64,000 bases of DNA from Solirhodobacter olei (GCF_004010155.1 NZ_RRYH01000024.1:1-64000), one strand, 5' to 3'. Shown: positions 1 through 8,053, counted from the first letter of the stretch. Numbers and translations are program-made. Notes: generated by a model from the letters alone, not told the origin.

Positions 1-233
1 GCGGGCGCCGCGGTGGTGCCGGCCGACTTGGCCGGGGCCTGCGCCGCCGGGGCGGGGCTCGCCGGTTTCGCGGCGGGGGCGGCCGGCGCCGGGGAGGGCA
101 CCACCGGCGCGGGCACCTCTGGCGCGGGCCGCGTGGCCTGCCAGCCGGCATATCCCAGCACCGCCACCACGACGACCGCCGCGGCCACGACGCCCGTCCG
201 GCCGCCCGTCCCGAGCTCTTTCCACGCCTTCAT
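1..233 (-). CDS. N-terminal fragment of a membrane-anchored Pro/Ala-rich protein (probable LysM-type envelope protein), cut by window edge
   Basis: Reading leftwards from the ATG at 231-233, an open frame runs off the window after 77 codons. It begins MKAWKELGTGG, followed by one hydrophobic segment (about residues 14-31) and then a long Ala/Pro-rich linker. This looks like a single-pass inner-membrane protein with a periplasmic domain beyond the edge. Rhodobacterales commonly carry a LysM peptidoglycan-binding protein with this N-terminus divergent from a LOG-family gene, as here; the LysM domain itself is not visible, so that part is inference. Translation starts 120 bp from the divergent LOG gene, so the promoters of both probably lie in 234-352. 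Confidence 0.6.
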   Translation of the reverse strand, partial: MKAWKELGTGGRTGVVAAAVVVVAVLGYAGWQATRPAPEVPAPVVPSPAPAAPAAKPASPAPAAQAPAKSAGTTAAP

Positions 234-352
234 TCCAGCCTTCCCTGTGGCCCGGCCGGCTTCGGGGCCGGCGCTTGAGTGCCCCTATCAACCCCGCTAT
301 CAGGGGCGATGACAAGCCCTTTCGGCACCGCCATTTCACGAGGTCCTCCACC

Positions 353-910
353 ATGACACAAAGCCCGCGTTCCGTCTGCGTCTACTGCGGCTCGCGCGCG
401 GGCACCCGCCCCGCCTATGCCGAGGCCGCCCGCGCAACCGGCGCCATGATCGCGGCCGAGGGCTGGCGGCTGGTCTACGGCGCGGGCGACGTCGGGCTGA
501 TGGGAGAGGTCGCCCGCGCCGCCCAGGGCGCGGGGGCAGAGACCTTCGGCGTCATCCCGACCCATCTCTTCCGCTTCGAGCAGGGCAAGCGGGACCTCTC
601 GACCCTGGTCGTCACCGAGACGATGCACGAGCGCAAGAAGGTGATGTACATGAACTCCGACGCGATCGTGGTGCTGCCCGGTGGCGCCGGCTCGCTCGAC
701 GAGTTCTTCGAGGTGCTGACCTGGCGCCAGCTCGGGCTGCACGAGCGGCCGATCTTCCTGCTGGACACAGAGGGCTACTGGCAGCCGCTGATGGGCCTGA
801 TCGAGCATATCGTCGCCGAAGGCTTCGCACCGGCCGAGATGGCGGGCTTCGTCCACCTTGTGGCCGACACCGCCGCCCTTGCCCCCGCGCTCCGCGCCGC
901 GATGGCGTAA
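353..910 (+). CDS. TIGR00730/LOG family Rossmann-fold protein (putative nucleoside 5'-monophosphate phosphoribohydrolase)
   Basis: 185 aa, the usual length of the LOG family. Family members hydrolyse the N-glycosidic bond of (cytokinin) nucleoside monophosphates; the bacterial substrate is often AMP-like. Visible motifs are YCGSRAG near residue 11, YGAGDVGLMG at 42-51, MHERKK at 91-96 and PGGAGSLDEFFE at 109-120, which matches the PGGxGTxxE signature with Ser for Thr. The ATG at 353 has AGG about 9 nt upstream and gives the standard N-terminus; an upstream in-frame ATG at 275 would add 26 residues without homology. Monocistronic; a palindromic repeat and the sodB terminator follow. Confidence 0.9.
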   Translation: MTQSPRSVCVYCGSRAGTRPAYAEAARATGAMIAAEGWRLVYGAGDVGLMGEVARAAQGAGAETFGVIPTHLFRFEQGKRDLSTLVVTETMHERKKVMYMNSDAIVVLPGGAGSLDEFFEVLTWRQLGLHERPIFLLDTEGYWQPLMGLIEHIVAEGFAPAEMAGFVHLVADTAALAPALRAAMA

Positions 911-920
911 AGCCAGTCGA

Positions 921-971
921 CCGTAGGGTGCGCATTCATTGCGCACCTTTCCCCCACACCCGCGGACGGGC
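921..971. repeat. 27-bp palindromic dispersed repeat (CCGTAG + GGTGCGCATTCATTGCGCACC) with adjoining module
   Basis: 921-947 holds the near-perfect palindrome GGTGCGCA-N5-TGCGCACC (927-947) preceded by CCGTAG. The same 27 bases recur in inverted orientation at 36661-36687. A related 21-bp unit is at 43737-43757 and a degenerate one at about 52311-52333. Just downstream, ACCCGCGGACGGG (958-970) recurs in the element at 48881-48944. It lies in the gap between the LOG gene and the convergent sodB gene. Function unknown; it can form a short hairpin. Confidence 0.75.
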
Positions 972-1006
972 CCTGCCCCTCCTCACCACCCGGCACCCCG
1001 AAACGA

Positions 1007-1039
1007 AAAGGCCCGCCGGGAGGATCCCGACGGGCCTTT
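1007..1039 (-). terminator. Rho-independent terminator of sodB, possibly bidirectional
   Basis: A stem AAAGGCCCG-C-CGGG / CCCG-A-CGGGCCTTT with a 5-nt loop and one mismatch lies 23 bp past the sodB stop. Read on the minus strand, the stem is followed by a T-rich tail (TTTTCGTTTCGG). On the plus strand it ends in CCTTTCTTC, so it may also stop transcripts from the LOG gene. Confidence 0.85.
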
Positions 1040-1061
1040 CTTCAAACCGGAACTCCGGGGA

Positions 1062-1661
1062 TCAGAGGCGCGAGGCCACGTTTTCCCAGTTCACGAGATT
1101 GTTGAGGAAGTTCGTCAGATAGGCCGGCCGCTTGTTGCGGTAGTCAATGTAGTAGGAGTGCTCCCACACGTCGCAGCCCAGAAGCGCGGTCTGCCCGAAG
1201 CAGAGCGGGTTCACGCCATTCTCGGTCTTGGTGACCTTGAGGCTGCCGTCCTTGTCCTTCACCAGCCAGCACCAGCCCGAGCCGAACTGCCCCGCACCGG
1301 CGGCGGCGAAGGCTTCCTTGAACTTGTCGACCGACCCGAAGGCCTCGGTCAGCGCCTTTTCCAGCGCGCCGGGGATCCCGGTCTTGCCCGGGCCCATCAT
1401 CGCCCAGAATTGCGTGTGATTCCAATGCTGCGAGGCATTGTTGAAGATGCCGTTCTGCGCCACGGCGCCAGCCTGGTAGGTGCCGGTGATGATGTCTTCG
1501 AGCGACTTGTTCTCCCACTCGGTGCCGGCGATCAGCTTGCTGCCGTTGTCGACATAGGCCTTGTGGTGAAGGTCGTGGTGGTACTCCAGCGTCTCCTTCG
1601 ACATGCCGTAGGGCGCGAGTGCGTCATGCGCATAGGGAAGATCGGGAAGTTCGAAAGCCAT
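1062..1661 (-). CDS. sodB: Superoxide dismutase, Fe-type
   Basis: 199 aa cytosolic SOD that dismutates superoxide to H2O2 and O2. Metal ligands line up with E. coli FeSOD: H28 (EYHHDLHH), H82 (WNHTQFW), D164 and H168 (CDVWEHSYYIDYRN). Gln78 in NNASQHW sits at the FeSOD-specific Gln69 position, arguing for iron rather than manganese, although cambialistic use cannot be excluded. The C-terminus NFLNNLVNWENVASRL is typical. The ATG at 1661 is preceded by AAAGGAT at good spacing. Monocistronic with its own terminator. Confidence 0.96.
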   Translation of the reverse strand: MAFELPDLPYAHDALAPYGMSKETLEYHHDLHHKAYVDNGSKLIAGTEWENKSLEDIITGTYQAGAVAQNGIFNNASQHWNHTQFWAMMGPGKTGIPGALEKALTEAFGSVDKFKEAFAAAGAGQFGSGWCWLVKDKDGSLKVTKTENGVNPLCFGQTALLGCDVWEHSYYIDYRNKRPAYLTNFLNNLVNWENVASRL

Positions 1662-1787
1662 TGTGGTATCCTTTCGCGCTGGATGAACATTCCCGGCGAA
1701 TAAGAGCGCTCACGGCCGGAAGGTCAAGGGCGGGCGCTCATCTGCCCGGCGAAAGCCAGCCATCCCGCGCCTGTCCCGCGCCCGGTT

Positions 1788-2246
1788 CTAGCGCTTCCGC
1801 TCGGTGCAGTCGTAGACGCCCTGCCCGGGCATGTTGCGGTAGTCGACCACCGTGGAATTGACGATCAACCGATCCGCCGCCTTGACGAAATCGGCCTTGA
1901 ACCGAAAGTCGGCGGCGACCCGGGCGCCCTGCGTCGTGTGGCCCTCCACTCCGTGCAGCGTCCAGGTCATGCGCAGACGGTCGCTGTCGTCCTCAGTCAC
2001 TTGGGCGGGGATCGGCTGCTTGAAGTGCTTGTAGATATAACCGTCCTCGACGAAGGCGTGGTGCTTCGACGGCCGGTAGACGACCACCAGGAACGCCGGG
2101 ATGAACTTCGCCTTCTGCCTGACCTTGCAGCGCCAGATCTGGTCGGTCCGGTAGACCCTCAGCTTGGCCTGCGCCGGCATCGCCGTTCCCAGGGCCAGAG
2201 CCACGGCCGCCAGACCGGCGACCCGCATTGCGATCCGTTGCGCCAT
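1788..2246 (-). CDS. Small secreted protein of unknown function
   Basis: 152 aa. The N-terminus MAQRIAMRVAGLAAVALA with cleavage site AQA|K is a clear Sec signal peptide, so the mature protein (about 128 aa) should be periplasmic or secreted. The mature part contains two Cys (WRCKV and VYDCTE) that could form a disulfide, and is rich in basic and aromatic residues. No family was recognised. The ATG at 2246 has GGGAGAG upstream and gives a proper signal peptide; an in-frame ATG 9 codons earlier lacks both advantages. It stands alone between sodB and the sox operon. Confidence 0.75.
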   Translation of the reverse strand: MAQRIAMRVAGLAAVALALGTAMPAQAKLRVYRTDQIWRCKVRQKAKFIPAFLVVVYRPSKHHAFVEDGYIYKHFKQPIPAQVTEDDSDRLRMTWTLHGVEGHTTQGARVAADFRFKADFVKAADRLIVNSTVVDYRNMPGQGVYDCTERKR

Positions 2247-2424
2247 CGTCACTCTCCCACTCGCTACAAGCACCGGCCACCGTTCAGGCCCGTCCGCACG
2301 CTGTTCCGGGGCCTCGCCCCTGTCAACGTAACATGCTGCCGGTGCCGGATAACTTTCCGTGAACAGCGGCGCCGGGCGCCGGCCGGCGGGGGCGGAAACC
2401 GGTCAGGGCAGACGGGTGCGCCGG

Positions 2425-2520
2425 GACGTTGCGCGAAACGCCCGGGCACCGTCCCGATTTACGGTTTGAATACGGTGCGAAAGCGGTGCGGAAACGGTGC
2501 TGAATCGGCAGGGCGTTTTT
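2425..2520 (+). repeat. Dispersed intergenic repeat with 11-bp iterons (copy 1), in the 363-bp gap 2247-2609
   Basis: Four tandem 11-bp units are visible: ACGGTTTGAAT (2461-2471), ACGGTGCGAAA (2472-2482), GCGGTGCGGAA (2483-2493) and ACGGTGCTGAA (2494-2504), followed by TCGG. Upstream flank CGTTGCGC...CACCGTCCCGA also recurs. The whole block reappears inverted at 36411-36500. The 11-bp period is close to one helical turn. It lies between soxG and the start of the 1788-2246 gene. No gene was seen in the remainder of the gap. Confidence 0.8.
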
Positions 2521-2609
2521 CCTGCCTTCCCAAGGCCTTGCTCCGCCCGGCCAAAAGAAAAGGGCGCCCTTCCGGACGCCCCCGCAAGCTCTCGTCAACG
2601 CTCTTCCGG

Positions 2610-3176
2610 CTACCAGGCGCCGACCTCGCCCCCCGCCGCCCCGGCGTTGGAGAGAAGACCGAAGACATAGCCCGCGACCGAGCGGAAGCAGACCAGCGTG
2701 AAGGCCCCCTCCCCGTCCAGCCAGAACGCCGCAGAGACCTGCGCCGCCCGGCTGCGCCGCAGCTCGCCCGGCCCGAAGGCCCCAGGCGAAAGGTCCGTGG
2801 GCGTCAGCTTGGCCAGGGCCTCGCGCGCGCCCTCGCCCGTGACCCGGAAAACCGCCCGTGCGTCGGAGACGTCGACCGCAAGGTGATGCTCGCCCGCCAG
2901 CGCGGTGTTCAGCGCCGCGACGGTCGCGGGCACCTCGGCATAGGGCAGCACCAGCAGCAGCTCGTCCGGCGACATCCAGCCCACGGCCTTGTCGCCCGCG
3001 ATCTCGATCCGACGGGGGCCGGGCACGCCTAGCCCCACGGCCGCCTTCACCGCCTGCCCGAGCGTCGCCGAGGCAAGATCCCCGCGCAGGGTGATCATGC
3101 CGACCGGACCGACCTCCTCGACCCGGACGAAACCCTCGGCCATTGCGCCGCCGAGCGCGCTCTGGGGCTCAGACAT
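2610..3176 (-). CDS. soxG: Sarcosine oxidase, gamma subunit
   Basis: 188 aa, the smallest-function subunit of heterotetrameric sarcosine oxidase (alpha-beta-gamma-delta), which converts sarcosine plus tetrahydrofolate and O2 to glycine, 5,10-methylene-THF and H2O2. The gamma subunit has a GcvT-like half fold and is structural. Recognised from its place as last gene of soxBDAG and from family segments such as VGMITLRGDL and GDKAVGWMSPDELLLVLPY. The start at 3176 overlaps the soxA stop by 8 bp and has GGGGAG upstream, so the genes are translationally coupled. Confidence 0.93.
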   Translation of the reverse strand: MSEPQSALGGAMAEGFVRVEEVGPVGMITLRGDLASATLGQAVKAAVGLGVPGPRRIEIAGDKAVGWMSPDELLLVLPYAEVPATVAALNTALAGEHHLAVDVSDARAVFRVTGEGAREALAKLTPTDLSPGAFGPGELRRSRAAQVSAAFWLDGEGAFTLVCFRSVAGYVFGLLSNAGAAGGEVGAW

Positions 3177-6100
3177 TCTGCTTCTCCCCGTCCTTGTCGA
3201 AGAACACCGCGTCCACGATCTTGGCCACGACCGACCCGCCGCCGACCTTCGGAAACTCCACCGTCTCGCCCATCCGCTCCGGACCGCGCCGGATCAGGCC
3301 CATGGCGATTCCGCGCTTCAGGGTCGGCGAGTAATAGGTTGAAGTCACACGACCTTCCGTGTTGCGCTGGCCGTTCGCGTTGGTCCCCGGCGCCACCGCA
3401 TAGGCGCCGTCCGGGATCACCGAGCCGTCGAGCGTCTCGAGCCCGACGAGCTTCCAGCGCTCCGGATCGGTCATATGCACCCGCTCCTGCCCGCGCTTGC
3501 CGAGGAAGTCTTCCTTCTTCTTCGAGATCGCCCAGTTCAACCCGAGGTCCTGCGGGATCACCGTGCCGTCCGTCTCGTCGCCGATCATGATGAAGCCCTT
3601 CTCGGCCCGCATGATGTGAAGCGCCTCGGTGCCATAGGGCATCGCGCCGAACTCCTCGCCCGCGGCCACGACCGCGTCCCAGAAGGCTGCACCTTCCGAA
3701 GCAGGCACCGCGATCTCGTAGCTGAGTTCCCCCGAGAAGGAGATCCGGTAGACCCGCGCCCGGAAGCCGCCCAGCGTGCCCTCCGCCCATTGCATGAAGG
3801 GCAATGTCTCCTTCGAGACGTCCATGCCGCCGAGCTTTTCAAGCACCTTGCGCGCATTGGGGCCGACGACACCGATCTGTGCATATTGCTCGGTCAGGTT
3901 GGCCACATAGACCTTCCAGTCCCACCATTCGCATTGCAGCCAATCTTCCATCCAGCCATGGATGCGGTCCGCCCCGCCCGAGGTCGTGTGGCAAAGCCAC
4001 TCGTCCTCCGCGAGCCGCACCACCACGCCGTCGTCGGACAGGAAGCCGTTCTCGTTGCACATCAGCCCGTAGCGGCATTTGCCCACCGGCAGCGTGCTCA
4101 TCATGTTGGTGTAGAGCATGTCTAGGAAGCGGCCGGCATCCGACCCCTTCACCAGGATCTTGCCGAGCGTCGAGGCGTCCAGAAGGCCGACCTTGTCGCG
4201 GGTGTTGAGAACCTCCCGGTTCACCGCCTGCTCGGTCGTCTCGCCCGCACGCTTGTAGCAGAACGGGCGGCGCCAATGGCCGACGGGTTCCCATTCCACG
4301 CCATGCGCCTCGTGCCAGTCATGCAGCGGCGTGCGGCGGAGCGGCTGGAAGATCTCGCCCCGCGCCTCGCCCGCCAGCGCGCCAATCGGGACCGGCGTAT
4401 AGGGCGGACGGAAGGTGGTGGTGCCGACGGCCGGAATGGGCGCGTTCAGTGACTGAGAAAGCACCGCGAGACCGTTGATATTGCTCAGCTTCCCTTGGTC
4501 TGTCGCCATGCCGAGCGTGGTGTAACGCTTGGTGTGCTCGACGCTCTCGTAGCCCTCGCGCGCGGCGAGCTGTACATCAGAGACCTTCACGTCGTTCTGA
4601 TAGTCGAGCCACATCTTCATCCGCAGCGCCGGCGGCGCGCCCTGCGGCATGACCCAGACCGGCATGAGCGGAGCCTCGGCCTCGGCCGTGGCCTTGGCGG
4701 CGGCGGAAGCCTTCCCCTTGGCACCAAGCGCCGCGGCAGCCGAGGCGCCCGCGGCCTGCGCGTCCACCATCCCCTCGCCCGCCGCCAGGGCGCCGTTGGC
4801 GGCGCCCGCGACGATCACGAAGCCCGCGCCATCTGCGCCGGTCGGGGGTTTGGCGGGATCGGGGCGGAACATGGCGCCCGCCTCGTCCCAGATCAGCTTG
4901 CCGCCGCAATGGGACCAGAGATGGACCACAGGCGACCAGCCGCCGGACATGGCGACCGCGTCACAGGCGATCTCCTCCAGAACCGCGCCCTCGCCCGCCT
5001 GCAGGCAGAGCGTCACGCCGGTAACCCGGCGCGCGCCCTTGACCTTGGCGATCGCCTTGCCGGTTTCGACCCGGATGCCGGCGGCGCGGGCCTTCTCGGG
5101 AAGCTCTCCCGTCGCCTCGGGCCGCGCATCGACGATCACCGGCACGATCAGCCCGGCCGCCTTCAGCGCCAGCGCCGTGCGGTAGGCATCGTCGTTGTTG
5201 GTGACAACGACGGTGCGGTCGCCCGGGCTCACCGCCCAGTTCACCACGTAATCGCGCGCCGCCGAGGCCAGCATGACGCCGGGGATATCATTGCCCGCGA
5301 AGGGCAAGGGACGCTCGATCGCGCCGGTGGCGGTGACGACACGTCCCGCGCGGATGCGCCACAGACGGTGCCGCGGCCGCCCATCACCGGGGGTATGGTC
5401 CGCGAGCTTCTCGTCGGCCAGCACGTAGCCGTGGTCATAGACCCCGGCAGCCATGCAGCGCAGGCGAAGGGTCACATTCTCCATCTTTCCAAGGGCTTCG
5501 ACCGCGGCGTTGATCCACGCCTCGGCCGGCGCGCCGTCGATCTCCACCCCGTCGACCGGGGCACGGCCGCCCCAGTGCGCGGTCTGCTCGAGAAGGAGGA
5601 CACGCGCGCCCGTCTCCGCCGCGGCCTTTGCGGCCTGCAGCCCCGCGACGCCGCCACCGACGACAAGCACATCAGTGTAGTAATAGAAATGCTCGTAGCG
5701 GTCGGCGTCACGCTCCTGCGGCACCTTGCCGAGACCGGCGGACTGCCGGATGAACGGCTCGAAGACATGCTTCCAGGCCGGGCGCGGGGCCATAAAGGTC
5801 TTGTAGTAGAAGCCCGCCGGCAGGAAGCGCGCGGCGGTGTTGTTCAGCACGCCAACATCGAACTCGAGGCTCGGCCAGTGGTTCTGGCTGGCCGCGGTGA
5901 GGCCGGCGAAGAGCTCGGTCGTGGTGGCGCGCTGGTTCGGCTCGAACCGGCCGCCCTCGCCGAGGTTCATCAGCGCGTTCGGCTCCTCCGCGCCAGAGGC
6001 GACGACGCCGCGCGGACGGTGATACTTGAAGCTGCGCCCGACCATCATCTGGTCGTTCGCCAGCAGCGCCGCGGCGAGCGTGTCGCCGGCAAAGCCCTTC

Positions 6101-6180
6101 AGCCGCTTGCCGTTGAAGGAAAACTCGACTGCCTTGGAGCGGTCGATCAGCCGCCCGCCGGTGGAAAGCCGCGTGCTCAT
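3169..6180 (-). CDS. soxA: Sarcosine oxidase, alpha subunit
   Basis: 1003 aa, full length for SoxA. The N-terminal region (about 1-130) is ferredoxin-like without a cluster. An NAD-binding Rossmann motif VLVVGGGVAGLQAAKAA lies near residue 171, and a C-terminal GcvT/aminomethyltransferase-like domain from about residue 620 binds folate and transfers the one-carbon unit. The ATG at 6180 (MSTRLSTGGRLIDRS) overlaps the soxD stop by 4 bp; the longer upstream open frame merely runs antisense-of-frame through soxD. An Ala-rich linker (about residues 490-525) separates the two halves. Confidence 0.96.
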   Translation of the reverse strand: MSTRLSTGGRLIDRSKAVEFSFNGKRLKGFAGDTLAAALLANDQMMVGRSFKYHRPRGVVASGAEEPNALMNLGEGGRFEPNQRATTTELFAGLTAASQNHWPSLEFDVGVLNNTAARFLPAGFYYKTFMAPRPAWKHVFEPFIRQSAGLGKVPQERDADRYEHFYYYTDVLVVGGGVAGLQAAKAAAETGARVLLLEQTAHWGGRAPVDGVEIDGAPAEAWINAAVEALGKMENVTLRLRCMAAGVYDHGYVLADEKLADHTPGDGRPRHRLWRIRAGRVVTATGAIERPLPFAGNDIPGVMLASAARDYVVNWAVSPGDRTVVVTNNDDAYRTALALKAAGLIVPVIVDARPEATGELPEKARAAGIRVETGKAIAKVKGARRVTGVTLCLQAGEGAVLEEIACDAVAMSGGWSPVVHLWSHCGGKLIWDEAGAMFRPDPAKPPTGADGAGFVIVAGAANGALAAGEGMVDAQAAGASAAAALGAKGKASAAAKATAEAEAPLMPVWVMPQGAPPALRMKMWLDYQNDVKVSDVQLAAREGYESVEHTKRYTTLGMATDQGKLSNINGLAVLSQSLNAPIPAVGTTTFRPPYTPVPIGALAGEARGEIFQPLRRTPLHDWHEAHGVEWEPVGHWRRPFCYKRAGETTEQAVNREVLNTRDKVGLLDASTLGKILVKGSDAGRFLDMLYTNMMSTLPVGKCRYGLMCNENGFLSDDGVVVRLAEDEWLCHTTSGGADRIHGWMEDWLQCEWWDWKVYVANLTEQYAQIGVVGPNARKVLEKLGGMDVSKETLPFMQWAEGTLGGFRARVYRISFSGELSYEIAVPASEGAAFWDAVVAAGEEFGAMPYGTEALHIMRAEKGFIMIGDETDGTVIPQDLGLNWAISKKKEDFLGKRGQERVHMTDPERWKLVGLETLDGSVIPDGAYAVAPGTNANGQRNTEGRVTSTYYSPTLKRGIAMGLIRRGPERMGETVEFPKVGGGSVVAKIVDAVFFDKDGEKQNV

Positions 6181-6500
6181 TTCCAGCCCTCCCAGCCCGG
6201 TCGCTTCGCCTTGATCGCCGCGACCAGATCGGCCGGCGGTTCCTTGCTCTGCGCGGGATACGTTCCGAATACCTCGAGCGTCGCGGTACAGCGCGCGGCG
6301 AGGAACCACTTGCCGCAGCCATGGGCATGGCGCCAGCGCTCGAAATGGACGCCCTTGGGGTTCTTGCGGGCGAACATGTAGGCTTCGTAATCCTCGTCCG
6401 AGGAGCCGGCGCCGTATCGCACCAGATGCGCCTCGCCGCCGGGGGAAAGCTCGGTTTCCTCGGCCTTTACGCCGCAGTAGGGGCATTCAAGGATCAGCAT
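6177..6500 (-). CDS. soxD: Sarcosine oxidase, delta subunit (zinc-binding)
   Basis: 107 aa. The conserved zinc site is visible as C6/C9 (CPYC), H60 and C62 (RHAHGCGKWF). The delta subunit stabilises the alpha-beta core. It overlaps soxA by ATGA and is separated from soxB by a 91-bp gap that carries a dispersed repeat, an unusual interruption for this otherwise tightly coupled operon. Confidence 0.95.
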   Translation of the reverse strand: MLILECPYCGVKAEETELSPGGEAHLVRYGAGSSDEDYEAYMFARKNPKGVHFERWRHAHGCGKWFLAARCTATLEVFGTYPAQSKEPPADLVAAIKAKRPGWEGWK

Positions 6501-6526
6501 GGGCGGGCCCTCGGGGCTGCGGAGGC

Positions 6527-6578
6527 CGGGCGGGGACTTTGCCCCCGGACCCCCGGGATATGTTCACCAAGATGAAGG
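6527..6578 (+). repeat. Hairpin plus CCCGGGATAT...CCAAGATGAA intergenic repeat, inside the sox operon
   Basis: A GC hairpin (CGGGG / CCCCG with loop ACTTTGC) is followed by ACCCCCGGGATATGTTCACC and then AAGATGAAGG. The same layout occurs at 62693-62741 (GGGGCG-CTTTC-CGCCCC, then ACCCCCGGGAGACTTGGGCC, then AGGATGAAAGG) and, in two inverted copies, between pyrC and pyrE. Here it is antisense to the transcript linking soxB to soxD. Confidence 0.65.
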
Positions 6579-6591
6579 AGGCGGGAGGCCA

Positions 6592-7839
6592 TCAGTGCGC
6601 CACCCCGGCCGCGACGCTCTCGTCGATGAAGCGGCCCTCGCGGAAGCGGTCAAGGCCGAATTCGGCGGCCAGCGGCCCGGGCTCGCCCTTGGCCATCAGC
6701 TCCGCCATCGCCCAGCCGGAACCGGGGATCGCCTTGAAGCCACCCGTGCCCCAGCCGCAGTCGATGAAGCAATTGCCCAGCGGCGTCTTCGAGATGATGG
6801 GAGAACGGTCGCCGGTCATGTCGACGATCCCGCCCCACTGGCGCAGCATCTTCAGGCGCGAGATCATCGGGAAGGTCTCGACCAGCGCGCGGAGCGTTTC
6901 CTCGATATGGTGGAAAGAACCGCGCTGGGTGAAGTTGTTGAACCCGTCCGTGCCGCCGCCGATCACCATCTCGCCCTTGTCGGACTGGCTCATGTAGCCA
7001 TGCACGGTGTTGGCCATGACGACCACGTCCATGCAGGGCTTGATCGGTTCGGAGACCAGCGCCTGCAGCGCCACCGCCTCGATCGGCAGGCGGAAGCCGG
7101 CCATCTCGGCCACCTGGCCGGAATGACCTGCGACGACGATGCCGAGCTTCTTGGTGCCGATGAAGCCCTTCGTGGTCTCGACGCCGGTAACCTTGCCGCC
7201 CTCGGAGCGGACGCCGGTAACCTCGCATTTCTGGATGATGTGCATGCCCATGGCAGAGCAGGCCCGGGCATAGCCCCAGGCCACCGCGTCATGCCGGGCG
7301 GTGCCGCCGCGCGCCTGCCAGAGGCCACCGAGGACCGGGTAGCGCGGCCCCTCGATGTTGATGATCGGCACCAGCTCCTTCACCTTTGCCGGGCCGATCC
7401 ATTCGGTGGTGACGCCCTGCAGCGCGTTGGCATGGGCGGTGCGCTGGTAGCCGCGGACCTCGTGATGGGTCTGGGCCAGCATGATCACGCCGCGGGGGCT
7501 GAACATGACGTTGTAGTTCAGGTCCTGGCTCAGCCTTTCGTAAAGGCTGCGGGCCTTCTCGTAGATCGCGGCGGAGGGGTCCTGCAGGTAGTTCGAGCGG
7601 ATGATCGTGGTGTTCCGCCCGGTATTACCACCGCCAAGCCAGCCCTTCTCGATCACCGCGACATTGGTGATGCCGAAGTTCTTGCCGAGGTAATAGGCCG
7701 TGGCAAGGCCATGGCCGCCGGCGCCGATGATGATCACATCATAGGAGGCTTTCGGCTCGGGCGAGGCCCAGGCGCGCTCCCACCCCTGATGGTAGCGCAG
7801 GGCCTCACGGGCAATGGCGAAGACGGAGTAGCGTTTCAT
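6592..7839 (-). CDS. soxB: Sarcosine oxidase, beta subunit
   Basis: 415 aa catalytic subunit; binds FAD and, at the interface with alpha, covalent FMN, and oxidises the sarcosine C-N bond. N-terminal MKRYSVFAIAREALRYHQGW is characteristic, followed by the FAD dinucleotide motif VIIIGAGGHGLATAYY at residues 35-50. The ATG at 7839 has GAGGGA 9 nt upstream; an in-frame ATG 8 codons earlier is less typical. First gene of soxBDAG; its promoter should lie in 7840-8053, divergent from ccmI. Confidence 0.96.
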   Translation of the reverse strand: MKRYSVFAIAREALRYHQGWERAWASPEPKASYDVIIIGAGGHGLATAYYLGKNFGITNVAVIEKGWLGGGNTGRNTTIIRSNYLQDPSAAIYEKARSLYERLSQDLNYNVMFSPRGVIMLAQTHHEVRGYQRTAHANALQGVTTEWIGPAKVKELVPIINIEGPRYPVLGGLWQARGGTARHDAVAWGYARACSAMGMHIIQKCEVTGVRSEGGKVTGVETTKGFIGTKKLGIVVAGHSGQVAEMAGFRLPIEAVALQALVSEPIKPCMDVVVMANTVHGYMSQSDKGEMVIGGGTDGFNNFTQRGSFHHIEETLRALVETFPMISRLKMLRQWGGIVDMTGDRSPIISKTPLGNCFIDCGWGTGGFKAIPGSGWAMAELMAKGEPGPLAAEFGLDRFREGRFIDESVAAGVAH

Positions 7840-7910
7840 CGGCACGAATCCCTCGGGCAGCACCGTCCTGCCCCGTTGCGGTTCTGGCTGAGCGCCTATC
7901 TAGAGCCCCC

Positions 7911-7962
7911 TCCCGAAACGGCACAATCGGGAAGAATGCGACATTGGCGCCAGACTGCGGCA
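7911..7962. promoter_or_regulatory. Putative operator region between soxB and ccmI
   Basis: Within the 214-bp divergent gap there are an inverted repeat TCCCGA-N10-TCGGGA (7911-7932), a perfect 8-bp palindrome TGGCGCCA (7945-7952), and a pair of similar heptamers TGCGACA (7937-7943) and TGCGGCA (7956-7962), 19 bp apart. On the soxB strand the heptamers read TGCCGCA and TGTCGCA. Direct half-sites about two turns apart suit an AraC-type activator such as the SouR/GbdR class that controls sarcosine and betaine genes in pseudomonads. That assignment is inference. Confidence 0.4.
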
Positions 7963-8053
7963 GAACGCCCGCCCCGGCGGGGACGCGCGGCCCCGATTGG
8001 CCCTTTTGCAATAAGCGCTTTCGCCGTAAACGGAGGGGGCGAAGGAGGGGCGT

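Noticed and set aside
2461-2508. Iteron block as a CRISPR array or plasmid-type origin
   Set aside because: Units are 11 bp without spacers, and no rep gene or replication context is nearby.
4495-6381. 628-codon open frame antisense to soxA
   Set aside because: Composition is an Arg/Gly/Ala-rich mirror of soxA; no recognisable domain.
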